DNA of 64,000 bases from Mitsuaria sp. PDC51 (GCF_900113225.1 NZ_FOZE01000002.1:1116001-1180000), one strand, 5' to 3'. Numbered from the stretch's first letter, positions 40,139-48,998 are shown. Notes: generated by a model not told the origin, from the sequence alone. Numbers and translations are program-made.

Positions 40139-41074
40139 TTAGCGCCGCGCGGGGGGCGATGTCATGCGGGGTTTCCCGGACGGACGCTGGCGCGCGACGT
40201 AGTCGAGCGCGGAGTCGAGCACCGACTCGGTGAGCTGCGAGCTGGGATCCTCGCGGTAGCTCGCGTGCAGGGGCAGCGGCACCAGCTCGGCATCGCTGCG
40301 CAGCACGCGCAGCGAGAGCCGCTTCGCCAGCTGCTCCGCCACCGCCACCGGCAGCGTCGCGATGCCGAAGCCGCCCTCCACCAGCTGGACCATCGCCGAG
40401 ATCGACGAGATCGCATGCACGCGGCGCAGCGGCAGGCCCGACTCCTGGAACATCTGCAGCAGCGCCTGGTGCGGCTGGGAACCGCGCTGGAAGGTCAGCA
40501 GGTCGTGGCCGGCGAGGTCGGACAGCCCATAACGCCGCTTCGTGTGCAGGTCGGCACGGCCGACGAAGCCCATCGGCATCGGCGCCATCGCCCGCGTGCG
40601 CACCCCGCCGGCATCGGCGGCCGGGATCGCCGCGAACACCAGGTCCTGCGCCCCGCGCCGCACCTGGTCCACCAGCACCGGCGAGGTCTCCACCGTCAGC
40701 TCCAGCTCGAAGTCCGGATTCGCTGCCCGCATCTCCTGCAGCCAGCCGGTCAGCCAGCTGTGCACCACCGATTCGATCGCGCCGATGCGCAGCACCACCG
40801 GCCGGCCGGCGCCACCACCGGTGCCGCCCATCTCCTCCTTCACCTGGCGCTGCACCTCCAGCAGACGCTGCGCCAGCGTCTGGAAGCGCTGGCCCGCGAC
40901 GGTGAGCCGGAACTGCTTGTCGCGGCGGTCCAGCAGCACGACGCCGAGTTCCTCTTCCAGCGAGGCGATGCGGCTGGACAGCGCGGACTGCGTGATGTGC
41001 AGCTTCTCCGCCGCGCGGGTGACGCTGCGCAGCGAGGCGGCCCAGTGGAAGGCTTCGACAAAGCGGAGGTTCAT
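40139..41074 (-). CDS. LysR family transcriptional regulator
   Basis: 311 residues. The DNA-binding domain is MNLRFVEAFHWAASLRSVTR, KLHITQSALSSRIASLEEEL, GVVLLDRRDKQFRLTVAGQ. The effector domain starts at VLRIGAIESVVHSWL. Unusually for a LysR regulator, it is upstream of and on the same strand as its likely targets (DUF1445, MFS, oxoprolinase), with an inverted repeat in the gap. Confidence 0.9.
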   Translation of the reverse strand: MNLRFVEAFHWAASLRSVTRAAEKLHITQSALSSRIASLEEELGVVLLDRRDKQFRLTVAGQRFQTLAQRLLEVQRQVKEEMGGTGGGAGRPVVLRIGAIESVVHSWLTGWLQEMRAANPDFELELTVETSPVLVDQVRRGAQDLVFAAIPAADAGGVRTRAMAPMPMGFVGRADLHTKRRYGLSDLAGHDLLTFQRGSQPHQALLQMFQESGLPLRRVHAISSISAMVQLVEGGFGIATLPVAVAEQLAKRLSLRVLRSDAELVPLPLHASYREDPSSQLTESVLDSALDYVARQRPSGKPRMTSPPARR

Positions 41075-41106
41075 GGCCGCGGATTATGGGCAGCCGCAAT
41101 GAAGAA

Positions 41107-41126
41107 GGCCGCCCCGAAGGGCGGCC
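41107..41126 (-). terminator. Rho-independent terminator of amtB
   Basis: GGCCGCCC-TTCG-GGGCGGCC is a perfect eight-pair hairpin with a stable tetraloop, followed on the minus strand by TTCTTC. It lies about 31 bases beyond the amtB stop. It is also just upstream of the lysR start, so it isolates the two units. Confidence 0.8.
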
Positions 41127-41157
41127 TCAGCCATTGCAGGATCAGCGGATCAGGAGA

Positions 41158-42687
41158 TCACTTGTGGTACGCGGTCTCGCCGTGGGAGCTGATGTCCAGG
41201 CCCTCGCGCTCTTCCTCTTCGGAGACACGCAGGCCGATCACCAGGTCGACGATCTTGAACGCGATCACCGACACCACGCCCGACCACACGATGGTCAGCA
41301 CGACCGCCTTGAGCTGCGTCAGCACCTGCGAGCCGATCGAGTAGGCGTCCGCGGTCACCATGCTCGCGGTCACCCAGTCGCCGACCAGCGACGGGCCGCC
41401 CAGGCTGGGCGAGTTGAAGACGCCGGTCAACAGCGCGCCGACGATGCCGCCCACGCCGTGCACGCCGAACACGTCCAGCGAGTCGTCCGCGCCGAGCAGC
41501 TTCTTCAGGCCGGACACGCCCCACAGGCAGGCGAAGCCGGCGATCAGGCCGATGACCAGCGCGCCGCCGATGCCGACGTTGCCGGCGGCCGGGGTGATCG
41601 CGACCAGGCCGGCCACGGCGCCCGAGGCGGCACCCAGCATCGAGGCCTTGCCCTTGAGCAGCGCTTCACCGACGCACCAGGCCAGCACCGCGGCGGCGGT
41701 GGCGAACAGGGTGTTGATGAAGGCCAGCGCGGCGAAGCCGTTGGCTTCCAGGGCGGAGCCGGCGTTGAAGCCGAACCAGCCCACCCACAGCAGCGAGGCA
41801 CCGACCATCGTCAGCGTCAGGCTGTGCGGCGTGAAGGCTTCCTTGCCGTAGCCGATGCGCTTGCCGACCATGAAGGCGCCGACGATGCCGGCCACGGCGG
41901 CGTTGATGTGCACCACGGTGCCGCCGGCGAAGTCCAGCGCGCCCCACTGCCAGATCAGGCCGGCCTTGCCATTCATCTCATCGACGACGCCGGCGGCGGT
42001 GTAGGCGTCCGGGCCCATCCAGAACCAGACCATGTGCGCGATCGGCGCATAGCTGAAGGTGAACCACAGGACCATGAACAGCAGCACGGCGCTGAACTTG
42101 ATGCGCTCGGCGAAGGCGCCGACGATCAGGCAGCAGGTGATGCCGGCGAAGGTGGCCTGGAAGGCGGCGAAGACGATCTCGGGGATCACCACGCCCTTGC
42201 TGAAGGTCGCGGCATTGGCGAAGGTGCCTGCAGCGTTGTCCCAGATGCCCTTCATGAAGAGCCGGTCGAAGCCGCCGACGAACTTGTTGCCCTCGGTGAA
42301 CGCCAGGCTGTAGCCGTACAGGGCCCACAGCACCAGGATCAGCGAGAAGGTCACCATCACCTGCATCAGCACCGACAGCATGTTCTTGCTGCGGACCAGG
42401 CCGCCGTAGAACAGGGCCAGGCCGGGGACGGTCATCAGGATCACCAGCAGGGTGGAGACCATCATCCAGGTGGTGTCGCCCTTGTTGGGGACCGGCGCCG
42501 GAGCGGCGGCGGCCGAGGCGGCTTCCGCGGGGGCGGAGGCGGCGGGCGCCGCCGCGGGGGCGACCGGCGCCGCCGTGTCGCTGGCGGTGACGGCGGGCGC
42601 GGAGGCCGCGTCCTGCGCCATGGCCGCGGGGGCCAGGCCGGTGAAGGCTGCCGCGGCCAGGGCCAGGCAGGCGAGTAGTTTCTTCAT
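41158..42687 (-). CDS. amtB: Ammonium transporter
   Basis: 509 residues. It has a signal peptide (MKKLLACLALAAAAFTGLAP), an Ala/Pro-rich periplasmic spacer to residue ~67, then 11 helices. Amt landmarks: LALFYGGLVRSKNMLSVLMQ near 88, ALDFAGGTVVHINAAVAGIV with the first pore His near 250, LLWVGWFGFNAGSAL near 290, and DVFGVHGVGGIVGALLTG with the second pore His near 405. It channels NH3/NH4+ across the inner membrane and is gated by GlnK, encoded just upstream. Part of the sigma-54-driven operon. Confidence 0.96.
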   Translation of the reverse strand: MKKLLACLALAAAAFTGLAPAAMAQDAASAPAVTASDTAAPVAPAAAPAASAPAEAASAAAAPAPVPNKGDTTWMMVSTLLVILMTVPGLALFYGGLVRSKNMLSVLMQVMVTFSLILVLWALYGYSLAFTEGNKFVGGFDRLFMKGIWDNAAGTFANAATFSKGVVIPEIVFAAFQATFAGITCCLIVGAFAERIKFSAVLLFMVLWFTFSYAPIAHMVWFWMGPDAYTAAGVVDEMNGKAGLIWQWGALDFAGGTVVHINAAVAGIVGAFMVGKRIGYGKEAFTPHSLTLTMVGASLLWVGWFGFNAGSALEANGFAALAFINTLFATAAAVLAWCVGEALLKGKASMLGAASGAVAGLVAITPAAGNVGIGGALVIGLIAGFACLWGVSGLKKLLGADDSLDVFGVHGVGGIVGALLTGVFNSPSLGGPSLVGDWVTASMVTADAYSIGSQVLTQLKAVVLTIVWSGVVSVIAFKIVDLVIGLRVSEEEEREGLDISSHGETAYHK

Positions 42688-42822
42688 GATCGGGACTCTC
42701 TTCGTTGGATCTTGGGGATCGGCGGACGCGACGGGCCGGGCGGCGCGCGGCGCGGGACTGCAACGGACTGCGGAGCGGCCACCCGGGGGCGGCCGCGACG
42801 TTTCAGCGCTCGGCCGGCGCGC

Positions 42823-43224
<402 letters not shown>

Positions 43225-43230
43225 TCAGAT

Positions 43231-43959
43231 TCAGAAGACCTTCTTGACGGACACGACCACACCGTTCTTGCCCAGGTCCTTGCCCTTGCCACCGATGTAG
43301 TTGTCGGTGTTGGTGGCGACGAAGCCGGCGCCGAAGGTGAAACCGGACCAGTCCTTGTTCACGGTGAGCGAGTAGTCGGTGTAGCTGAAGTCGCTGTTGT
43401 TCTTGACCTTCTGGTGGCCGATGTGCGGCGTCAGCGAGAAGCCGCCGCCGATGTCGAAGGTGGCGCTGAGGTCGAGGTAGCTGCTGTTCTTGGAGTCCGC
43501 GAAGCCGAACAGGTTGCTGATCGAGTGCGAGTACTTCAGGGTGGCGGGTCCGAAGGAGACGGCGCCGTACAGCTCATTCGTGTTGGCGCTGACCGGCAGG
43601 TCGTTGCCCGGGTAGTTGTAGCGCAGGAAACCCACGTCGACGGTGACGCCGCCGCCGACTTCGGTCTTGTAGCCGGCGTAGGTGTCGATCTCGACATCGG
43701 CATCGCCGCCGCCGTCCGAGATCCACTTGATCGTCGAGGCCCAGGCGCCGACGTAGAAGCCGCTCGAATGCGCGTAGTCGACGCCGCCTTGCAGCGCGGG
43801 CTTCAGGCGGGTCTGCGAGATGCCGCGATAGCGGTAGTCGGAGGTGACGCTGACGTTGAAGGACAGCGGGTTGGCCTCTTGCGCCAGCGCCGGGAGGGCG
43901 GTGGCGACGACGGTGACCGCAAGGGCGGCGGCGCGGGCGGCGGCGGCGAAGGGCTTCAT
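43231..43959 (-). CDS. TorF-family outer-membrane porin (PF09694-type)
   Basis: 242 residues from MKPFAAAARAAALAVTVVA with a signal peptide ending ALAQ. The mature start NPLSFNVSVTSDYRYRGISQT is the hallmark of this family, followed by alternating beta strands and a terminal VVSVKKVF with the outer-membrane Phe. It is the first gene of the torF-glnK-amtB operon. A role in passage of ammonium or another nitrogen source through the outer membrane is inferred from that position. Confidence 0.88.
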   Translation of the reverse strand: MKPFAAAARAAALAVTVVATALPALAQEANPLSFNVSVTSDYRYRGISQTRLKPALQGGVDYAHSSGFYVGAWASTIKWISDGGGDADVEIDTYAGYKTEVGGGVTVDVGFLRYNYPGNDLPVSANTNELYGAVSFGPATLKYSHSISNLFGFADSKNSSYLDLSATFDIGGGFSLTPHIGHQKVKNNSDFSYTDYSLTVNKDWSGFTFGAGFVATNTDNYIGGKGKDLGKNGVVVSVKKVF

Positions 43960-44015
43960 GCGCGGGGGCTCCTGATTGTTGGGCGACTCGGGGCGACTGC
44001 TTCCGGACGAGGCTT

Positions 44016-44031
44016 TGCAGCTTTTGTGCCA
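44016..44031 (-). promoter_or_regulatory. Sigma-54 promoter for torF-glnK-amtB
   Basis: On the minus strand TGGCACA-AAAG-CTGCA matches the consensus TGGCACR-N4-TTGCW with one mismatch, with correct GG/GC spacing. Transcription should begin about 45 bases upstream of the torF ATG, predicting RpoN- and NtrC-dependent, nitrogen-limited expression. The remaining ~360 bases up to comM show no other feature I can name. Confidence 0.8.
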
Positions 44032-44391
44032 AGCGGCGGTCCTCCCCCGAAAGAGCCCCAATCCGGCTCATGCCGCGACGAACGGTTGCCGATACCGCCC
44101 CGTCAAGCGTCAATGCGCACCAAAAACAGGCGCGACAGGGGGAGTGGTTAACCCTCGAAACGCCCCAACAGGGTGCTAGGCGTGAAATCCATCGGTGAGG
44201 ACACTGCCGGCTTCATGACCCGAGTGGGTGCGGAGGGGATGCAGATGCTGGAAGCGCAGCCGGCTTGGCCGATGGAGCGGTCGCGTGCGCGGCCGGGAGG
44301 CGCGGCGGCAAGGCCAGGCGCCTGGGCGAAGGATCCGCGCAGCAGGGTCCGGTGTCGTCGGCGCGAATGCTGATGGGGAGCGCCCGCAGCC

Positions 44392-45254
44392 ATGGCGATG
44401 TCCCTCGCGATCATCCACAGCCGCGCGCTGGACGGTCTGTCGGCCGCGGCGGTCGAGGTGGAAGTCCATCTGGCCAATGGGTTGCCGAGCTTCACGCTGG
44501 TCGGCCTCGCGGACCTGGAGGTCAAGGAGTCCCGCGAGCGCGTGCGCGCCGCGCTGCAGAGCAGCGGGCTCGAGTTCCCAGCGAACAAGCGCATCACCGT
44601 GAACCTGTCGCCGGCCGATCTGCCCAAGGAAGGCGCGCGCTTCGACCTGCCGATCGCGCTGGGGTTGCTCGCTGCCAGCGGCCAGATCGACGCCGAGCTG
44701 CTGTCCCACCTCGAATGCGCCGGCGAGCTCGGTCTGTCCGGTGAGCTGCGGCCGGTGAAGGGCGCGCTGGCGATGGCGCTCGCGCTGCGCGCCGCCAAGC
44801 TCGATCGCGAATTGATCCTGCCGCGGGGCTGCGCCGACGAGGCGGCATTGGTACAGGGCCTGGTGGTGCGCGAGGCCGCCCATCTGCTGGACCTCGTCAA
44901 CGCGCTGCAGCCGCGCAGCGATGCGCCCTTGCCGCGCGTGCAGCGCGATCCGCCGCCGGTGGTCGACACGCCGCTCGACCTGCGTGACATCAAGGGACAG
45001 GCGGGGCCGAAACGCGCCCTCGAGATCGCCGCGGCGGGCGGACTGAGCGTGTTGCTGGTCGGGCCGCCGGGCACCGGCAAGTCGATGCTGGCCCAGCGCC
45101 TGCCGACGCTGCTGCCGCCCTTGTCGGAATCCGAGGCCCTGGAGTCCGCCGCGCTGCTGAGCGCCAACGGCCAGTTCCGGCCATCGCTGTGGGCGCAGCG
45201 CGCTTTCAGGTCGCCGCATCACAGCGCCTCCGCCGCGGCGTTGATCGGCGGTGG
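44392..45254 (+). pseudogene. comM: comM (YifB, Mg-chelatase-like AAA ATPase), 5' fragment
   Basis: The first ~288 codons of ComM are intact: the ChlI-like domain (MSLAIIHSRALDGLSAAAVE, NLSPADLPKEGARFDLPIAL), then GQAGPKRALEIAAAGG and Walker A VGPPGTGKSMLAQRLP. It continues to FRSPHHSASAAALIGGG, where homology stops. The expected next block ([23 protein letters not shown], Walker B and the rest, ~220 residues) is missing; the frame reads unrelated codons to a stop at 45336. ComM is a branch-migration helicase needed for natural transformation, so this cell probably lacks ComM function. The break coincides with a transposon-like terminus. Confidence 0.9.
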
Positions 45255-45300
45255 TGTCCCGCATTCGAATAAGTGCGACTCGGTCGAAATAGGTGCGACT
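45255..45300. mobile_element. Tn7-like left terminus with two subterminal repeats
   Basis: Immediately after the last comM homology comes TGTCCCGCATTC, then two direct copies of a TCGAA-TARGTGCGACT site at 45265-45280 and 45284-45300, ending 20 bases apart. A 5'-TGT end followed by repeated ~15-20 bp sites is the layout of transposase-binding ends in Tn7-like elements. comM is an established insertion hotspot for Tn7-like AbaR/Tn6022-type islands. No other end or transposase gene is in the window. Confidence 0.65.
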
Positions 45301-45507
45301 GAGATTCGGCCTTTGGAGATGTCGCATCCTCTCTGAGAGTCGCCGAACTTCTACCGCTTCATGCAGCCGCCGGATGAGCACGCGCCCAGTCACTTCCTGT
45401 GACGCTGGCGCCGAGAGGTCTCGCGCGAGACGCGCGGCGTTTTGGCTGAATTCTTGCGATCGCGTCGACCACAAACTTGAGCGACAAGGGCAACACACCC
45501 TCATCTA

Positions 45508-45543
45508 GAGAAACTTGATTAGCGTTATGGAAAGTTGAGTTTC
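45508..45543. promoter_or_regulatory. Dyad operator upstream of the nucleotidyltransferase gene
   Basis: GAGAAACTTGA and GGAAAGTTGAGTTTC flank a ten-base centre and form an imperfect dyad, 26 bases upstream of the gene at 45570. The right half recurs in the dyad at 46944-46980. Autoregulation by the downstream winged-helix protein is likely. Confidence 0.5.
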
Positions 45544-45569
45544 CCAGCGCATAGTTCTATCGTTCTCGT

Positions 45570-46220
45570 ATGCCCGCTCCATCGAAAGCACAGAGCCACA
45601 TCCGTTTCCCGCTGACCAGTGTCTTGGGAGCCGCTGGGAACGTGCGCGTGCTCCGGGTCTTGGCCACGGATCCAGCAGGACATTCAGCGCCGCATCTAGC
45701 TCGCACCGCGGGCTTGTCTCCGCAAGGAACACGGTTGGTGTTGAAGACGCTTTCTCAGCAGCAACTGGTGACGGTGCGCGGGAGCGGTCGAAGCCAGCTG
45801 TACTTTTTGAATGAAGCCAGCCCCTTGGCCCAAGCCGTCAGCGGGCTATTTCAGTCGGAGCAGCAGCGCTGGGACACGCTACTCGCCAGGATTCGAGCCA
45901 TGTTGGCCAAACACGGACCGCATCTGATGGCCGCGTGGGTCTATGGCAGCGTTGCCCGCGGCGAAGACACGGCACAAAGCGATGTGGATGTCGCGCTGCT
46001 GGTTTCCGACCAGGCTGCTGCAGAAAGGGTTCGTGACGATCTTGCTGACCTTGGCGCAGCGCAGCAGTTGGAGATTTCGGTGGTCGCCCTTACGCCCAGC
46101 GAGCTCGCCGCGTTACCTCCAGATGACCAATGGTGGACAGGAGTGATTGAGGACGGGAAGGTGCTCAAGGGCGTAGCCCCTCAAGTAGCCAAACGCCATG
46201 CCGACAAGACGCCTGCATGA
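45570..46220 (+). CDS. Winged-helix/MNT nucleotidyltransferase fusion protein
   Basis: 216 residues. Residues 15-85 are a winged helix (LGAAGNVRVLRVLATDPAG, APHLARTAGLSPQGTRLVLK, GRSQLYFLNEASPLA). Residues 115-145 hold a minimal nucleotidyltransferase motif, VYGSVARGEDTAQSDVDVALLV, with GS and both catalytic Asp residues. MNT proteins AMPylate partner toxins (for example HEPN toxins) as antitoxins; here no HEPN gene is adjacent, so either the partner is elsewhere or it is a solitary regulator. No Shine-Dalgarno precedes the ATG. A dyad operator lies just upstream. Confidence 0.8.
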   Translation: MPAPSKAQSHIRFPLTSVLGAAGNVRVLRVLATDPAGHSAPHLARTAGLSPQGTRLVLKTLSQQQLVTVRGSGRSQLYFLNEASPLAQAVSGLFQSEQQRWDTLLARIRAMLAKHGPHLMAAWVYGSVARGEDTAQSDVDVALLVSDQAAAERVRDDLADLGAAQQLEISVVALTPSELAALPPDDQWWTGVIEDGKVLKGVAPQVAKRHADKTPA

Positions 46221-46428
46221 CCAACCAGTGCCTTCGGCGCGATGTCTACTGCGGTTGAAGGGCGTGCGTGCTGTTCCCCTCGGCCCGCGGCGGATTTAAC
46301 CCGGCGTGGACGTCAGGCTGGACCAGGGATTCGCGCGCTTGCCGAGGCTTGGTTTGAAAGAAGAATCAGCGACCTCTTACCCGTGTGGAGCACTGCGCGG
46401 CGTCCCTCGAGAACGCGACCCCTGCGCC

Positions 46429-46809
46429 TTATTCCCAATCCGACAGATCATCGTCGATGGGCAAAGGATGACCGTCAGGCCAGCCCGTCAGATTTGCCCG
46501 CAGGAACATCGGCAGCGGTGCCTCGAGGAATGGCACCGACACAGGGCCGCGCTCAATCCACTGCATGATGTCGGCGATGAACGTGCCCCGGTAGTGCAGC
46601 CGCATTCTGAAGAACGACGACGCATCGATTTCTATTCTTGGACCGAATTGCACGGTCACCGGCCGACGCGCTCCCCCCTCAAGAATCTCAACAACGTCCG
46701 CGGTGTAGCCCACAGCGTCGGAATGAAGGCTGATCTCGAACGTCCTGCCCAAGGTGGAGTTGGACGCCGGCGGCTTCGGTTGGAACCAGATCAGCTTCTT
46801 TCCTGGCAT
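46429..46809 (-). CDS. Hypothetical protein, 126 aa
   Basis: I do not recognise the family. The start ATG has AAGGATC five bases upstream. The sequence looks like a small beta-rich soluble protein (RTFEISLHSDAVGYTADVVE, VTVQFGPRIEIDASSFFRM, MRLHYRGTFIADIMQW) with an acidic end DDDLSDWE. No membrane segment or signal peptide. It is convergent with the nucleotidyltransferase gene, and a copy of that gene's dyad lies 135 bases upstream, hinting at shared control. Confidence 0.6.
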   Translation of the reverse strand: MPGKKLIWFQPKPPASNSTLGRTFEISLHSDAVGYTADVVEILEGGARRPVTVQFGPRIEIDASSFFRMRLHYRGTFIADIMQWIERGPVSVPFLEAPLPMFLRANLTGWPDGHPLPIDDDLSDWE

Positions 46810-46943
46810 TTGTGATCCTTGATTGAACGCCCTTGCGCTCGCCCTGCTGGCGGATCGTTACCCATAGTGCCGCTGGCCTGGCCTTTAGGCCAGCGTGGGC
46901 GAGTGTCCCCAAATGTCTGGCTGCACAAGCTACAGCTTCAGTC

Positions 46944-46980
46944 GAGAAACTCAAGTTTCCATTTGGAAAGTTGATTTCTC
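46944..46980. promoter_or_regulatory. 37-bp near-palindrome sharing half-sites with 45508-45543
   Basis: Left arm GAGAAACTCAAGTTTCCA and right arm TGGAAAGTTGATTTCTC are complementary apart from one mismatch and one indel. The right arm repeats the TGGAAAGTTGA core found upstream of the nucleotidyltransferase gene. It lies between two minus-strand small genes, upstream of the one starting at 46809. Confidence 0.5.
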
Positions 46981-47021
46981 AGTGGCCGAACCTCGTTTTC
47001 GGTCGCTAAGGACGCACGCGA

Positions 47022-47270
47022 TCAGCGCTTGCGGTTCGACTGCGCCACGACGGTGGCAGCGAGCGTCTTTGTCGTAGTGGATGACCGCGCATTGTCGAGC
47101 GCACCGCCAGCTTTCGCTTCCGTTTTTGCTCCGGTCTGCGCCGCTGAGCCGGCTTGGCGCAGTGCGGAACCCGCCAGTGAACGCTGCAGCGCACTGGCGG
47201 AATCGCTCTGCAGTGTCTTGCCAGCGAGAGAGGCCACCCGAGGGGAGGTCTGCTTGGTGTTCTTGCTCAT
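47022..47270 (-). CDS. Small basic protein of the MSKNTKQTSPRVASLAGKTL type
   Basis: 82 residues; AGGAG lies six bases upstream of the ATG. It is rich in Ser, Ala, Lys, Thr and Gln with repeats of SLAGSAL-Q and KTLAATVVAQSNRKR. I recall similar ~60-90 residue proteins (start MS-K-T-P-VAS-A-K-L, end SALAQ-K) scattered in proteobacterial accessory DNA, without a known role. The composition suggests a disordered or helical nucleic-acid-binding peptide; that is inference. Confidence 0.7.
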   Translation of the reverse strand: MSKNTKQTSPRVASLAGKTLQSDSASALQRSLAGSALRQAGSAAQTGAKTEAKAGGALDNARSSTTTKTLAATVVAQSNRKR

Positions 47271-47319
47271 GAAGGCTCCTAACGAAACGGGCTGAAGGCT
47301 GGGATTAAATCCAGTTCAA

Positions 47320-47335
47320 CCACTATAGGTAGTGG
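47320..47335. promoter_or_regulatory. CCACTA-TAGG-TAGTGG inverted repeat upstream of the 82-aa gene
   Basis: A perfect dyad with six-base arms, 50 bases upstream of the start at 47270, within a locally AT-rich stretch that probably holds its promoter. The bases just after it (TGGAGAATTTGAGTTC) loosely resemble the GGAAAGTTGAGTTTC half-site seen upstream of the nucleotidyltransferase. The remaining ~250 bases to the next gene show nothing else. Confidence 0.45.
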
Positions 47336-47582
47336 AGAATTTGAGTTCAAGACCCTACATCTAGTGTTTTTACTGACCCACGCGGCCGGGCAGCCAAGCA
47401 GGGTGGCAGGCAAAGTCTGATATCCTCAGTCCATGGCCCGCACGCCGGCCAGCCCGCCCACGAGGCGAAGTCGTATCGACAGCGTGATCTTCAAGATGAC
47501 GAGACAGGCTTTGACCATCCACTGGTCGCCGCCGGCTCGGTGTGTGGGCGCATCTGAGCTGCCGCGACCGCGGAGTCAAGCC

Positions 47583-48518
47583 ATGACTATGTCCTTCCCT
47601 CCCGCCCAACTCGTGCGCTTCCGCCAGGAAGCCAAGAAGCTCGGCCGCGAGGCCTCCATCCCCCACAGCGAAGCGCTGGATCGCGTCGCGGTCAAAAACG
47701 GCTTTGCTAACTGGTCATTACTGGCCAAGCACAGCAACAGCGCGGAGGTACTTGCCTCTCGCGCTCGAACTCCACAGCCTGAGTCACCTCGCAGCATCCG
47801 GTACTACCTGCACGGGGACATTCGTGAAACCGATCCATCGCAGTGCTACTGCGCGCGCTGCGACGTCTTCTGGCCGCACGATCACCTGCTACCCGTCAGC
47901 CACCACGCTGATGGGAAGGACGGGGAGCGGTTCCTTCGAGACTTGGCAAGCTGGAACGCGCTGACCAGGGACGAGCGCGGGCTCAACTTTCGGCCTCAAG
48001 CGGCTCCCAATATCCTGTCCGCCCTGGCGACGGCCGCGCGCGACGCGCGGGAGGCTGCGAGGTCGCCGTTCCATCGTTGGCTGGACCATCAGCGCCGTCG
48101 CAACGATCCGGTCGGTGACTTAGCCAGCGACATCCTTCGCGACGCTGCCTTCCCCATCGGCTTGGCGACCCGTCGCGAGCTCGAAGAACACCTCGACATC
48201 TACGGCTCGCATGTGAAGAAGGCACTGCGACAAGCCTGGCGCGAGTTCAAGGGTGGGGATCGCCTGGCGTGGACACGCGCGGATGCACTGGCCGCCGAGC
48301 TCAAGATTTCCCGTGAAGAGGCGCAGGAACTGGTCGACGTCGAACCGATTGAACTGACCGGCCACAGCGGTGACGGGGCTTACGGGTACGAGTTCGACTT
48401 CTCCCGTCACGCCTCGCCGAAGCTGGCCGCAACGCTGATGCGCAAGCATCGGTCTTTGACCCTCAGGGTGGGCCCCTGGTTCTACGACGGCATCGAGGGC
48501 AGCGAGTTCTCGCGCTGA
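47583..48518 (+). CDS. Glyoxalase_8-like plus YozE SAM-like domain protein
   Basis: 311 residues from MTMSFPPAQL, GGAG eight bases upstream. Residues 8-50 (LVRFRQEAKKLGREASIPHS, EALDRVAVKNGFANWSLLAK) match the small helical module of the Glyoxalase_8 family (AkrL-x-hsqaLe-vA-hGf-dWn-L). Residues 88-105 hold CYCARCDVFWPHDH, a possible zinc site. Residues 162-225 (PFHRWLDHQRRRNDPVGDLA, FPIGLATRRELEEHLDIYGS) match YozE_SAM_like. The C-terminal ~80 residues are unknown. The combination suggests a nucleic-acid or protein adaptor; function unknown. Confidence 0.7.
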   Translation: MTMSFPPAQLVRFRQEAKKLGREASIPHSEALDRVAVKNGFANWSLLAKHSNSAEVLASRARTPQPESPRSIRYYLHGDIRETDPSQCYCARCDVFWPHDHLLPVSHHADGKDGERFLRDLASWNALTRDERGLNFRPQAAPNILSALATAARDAREAARSPFHRWLDHQRRRNDPVGDLASDILRDAAFPIGLATRRELEEHLDIYGSHVKKALRQAWREFKGGDRLAWTRADALAAELKISREEAQELVDVEPIELTGHSGDGAYGYEFDFSRHASPKLAATLMRKHRSLTLRVGPWFYDGIEGSEFSR

Positions 48519-48703
48519 CCTTCCAGACCCAAGGCTGGCGGCATGCCGCCGCCAGCTCGAACTTCAATCAAGGGACGGGACCCACATGACGGGGGACTCG
48601 TGCCAAGGATGGCAGATTCGTCTCCGTAGCATTTCTGAGTGGCAGCCCTCGAGCGAGGGAGGTACGTCTTACGTATCGCAAACGCCGAGAAGCACGGAGT
48701 CAT

Positions 48704-48946
48704 ATGAAAACGCAAGCCAGCGGGGACACGTCCCGCCCCTCCCGTTCAAATGTCGCTGAGCGAGAGTCGCTTGTCGTGGCGGTGCTCAAGCTTCTGTCGC
48801 CTCGCGTACGCGAGCGCTTCTGTTATGTAGCCCTGGCCGTGGGTTTTGCCGTGTTCGCTCTGGGACTCTGCTTTGCGCCTGGGCCCACGATCACCTGCGT
48901 CGGTGCGGCCGTGGCAGGCAGGCTCAGCAGGTGGATCGGGCGTTGA
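48704..48946 (+). CDS. Small membrane protein, 80 aa
   Basis: The ATG has GGAG six bases upstream. One clear hydrophobic hairpin or double span is present (FCYVALAVGFAVFALGLCFA followed by TITCVGAAVAG), preceded by a charged ~35-residue N-terminus. No family recognised. The 185 bases before it show nothing nameable. Confidence 0.5.
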   Translation: MKTQASGDTSRPSRSNVAERESLVVAVLKLLSPRVRERFCYVALAVGFAVFALGLCFAPGPTITCVGAAVAGRLSRWIGR

Positions 48947-48998
48947 ACTAGGCCACTCACCCGTGTCGCCGCGTTGAGCGCGCGATCACGCGATTACG

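Noticed and set aside
46242-46568. A HEPN toxin partner just downstream of the nucleotidyltransferase gene
   Set aside because: The only open frame there has Arg/Pro-rich low-complexity translation, no HEPN RxxxxH motif and no ribosome site.
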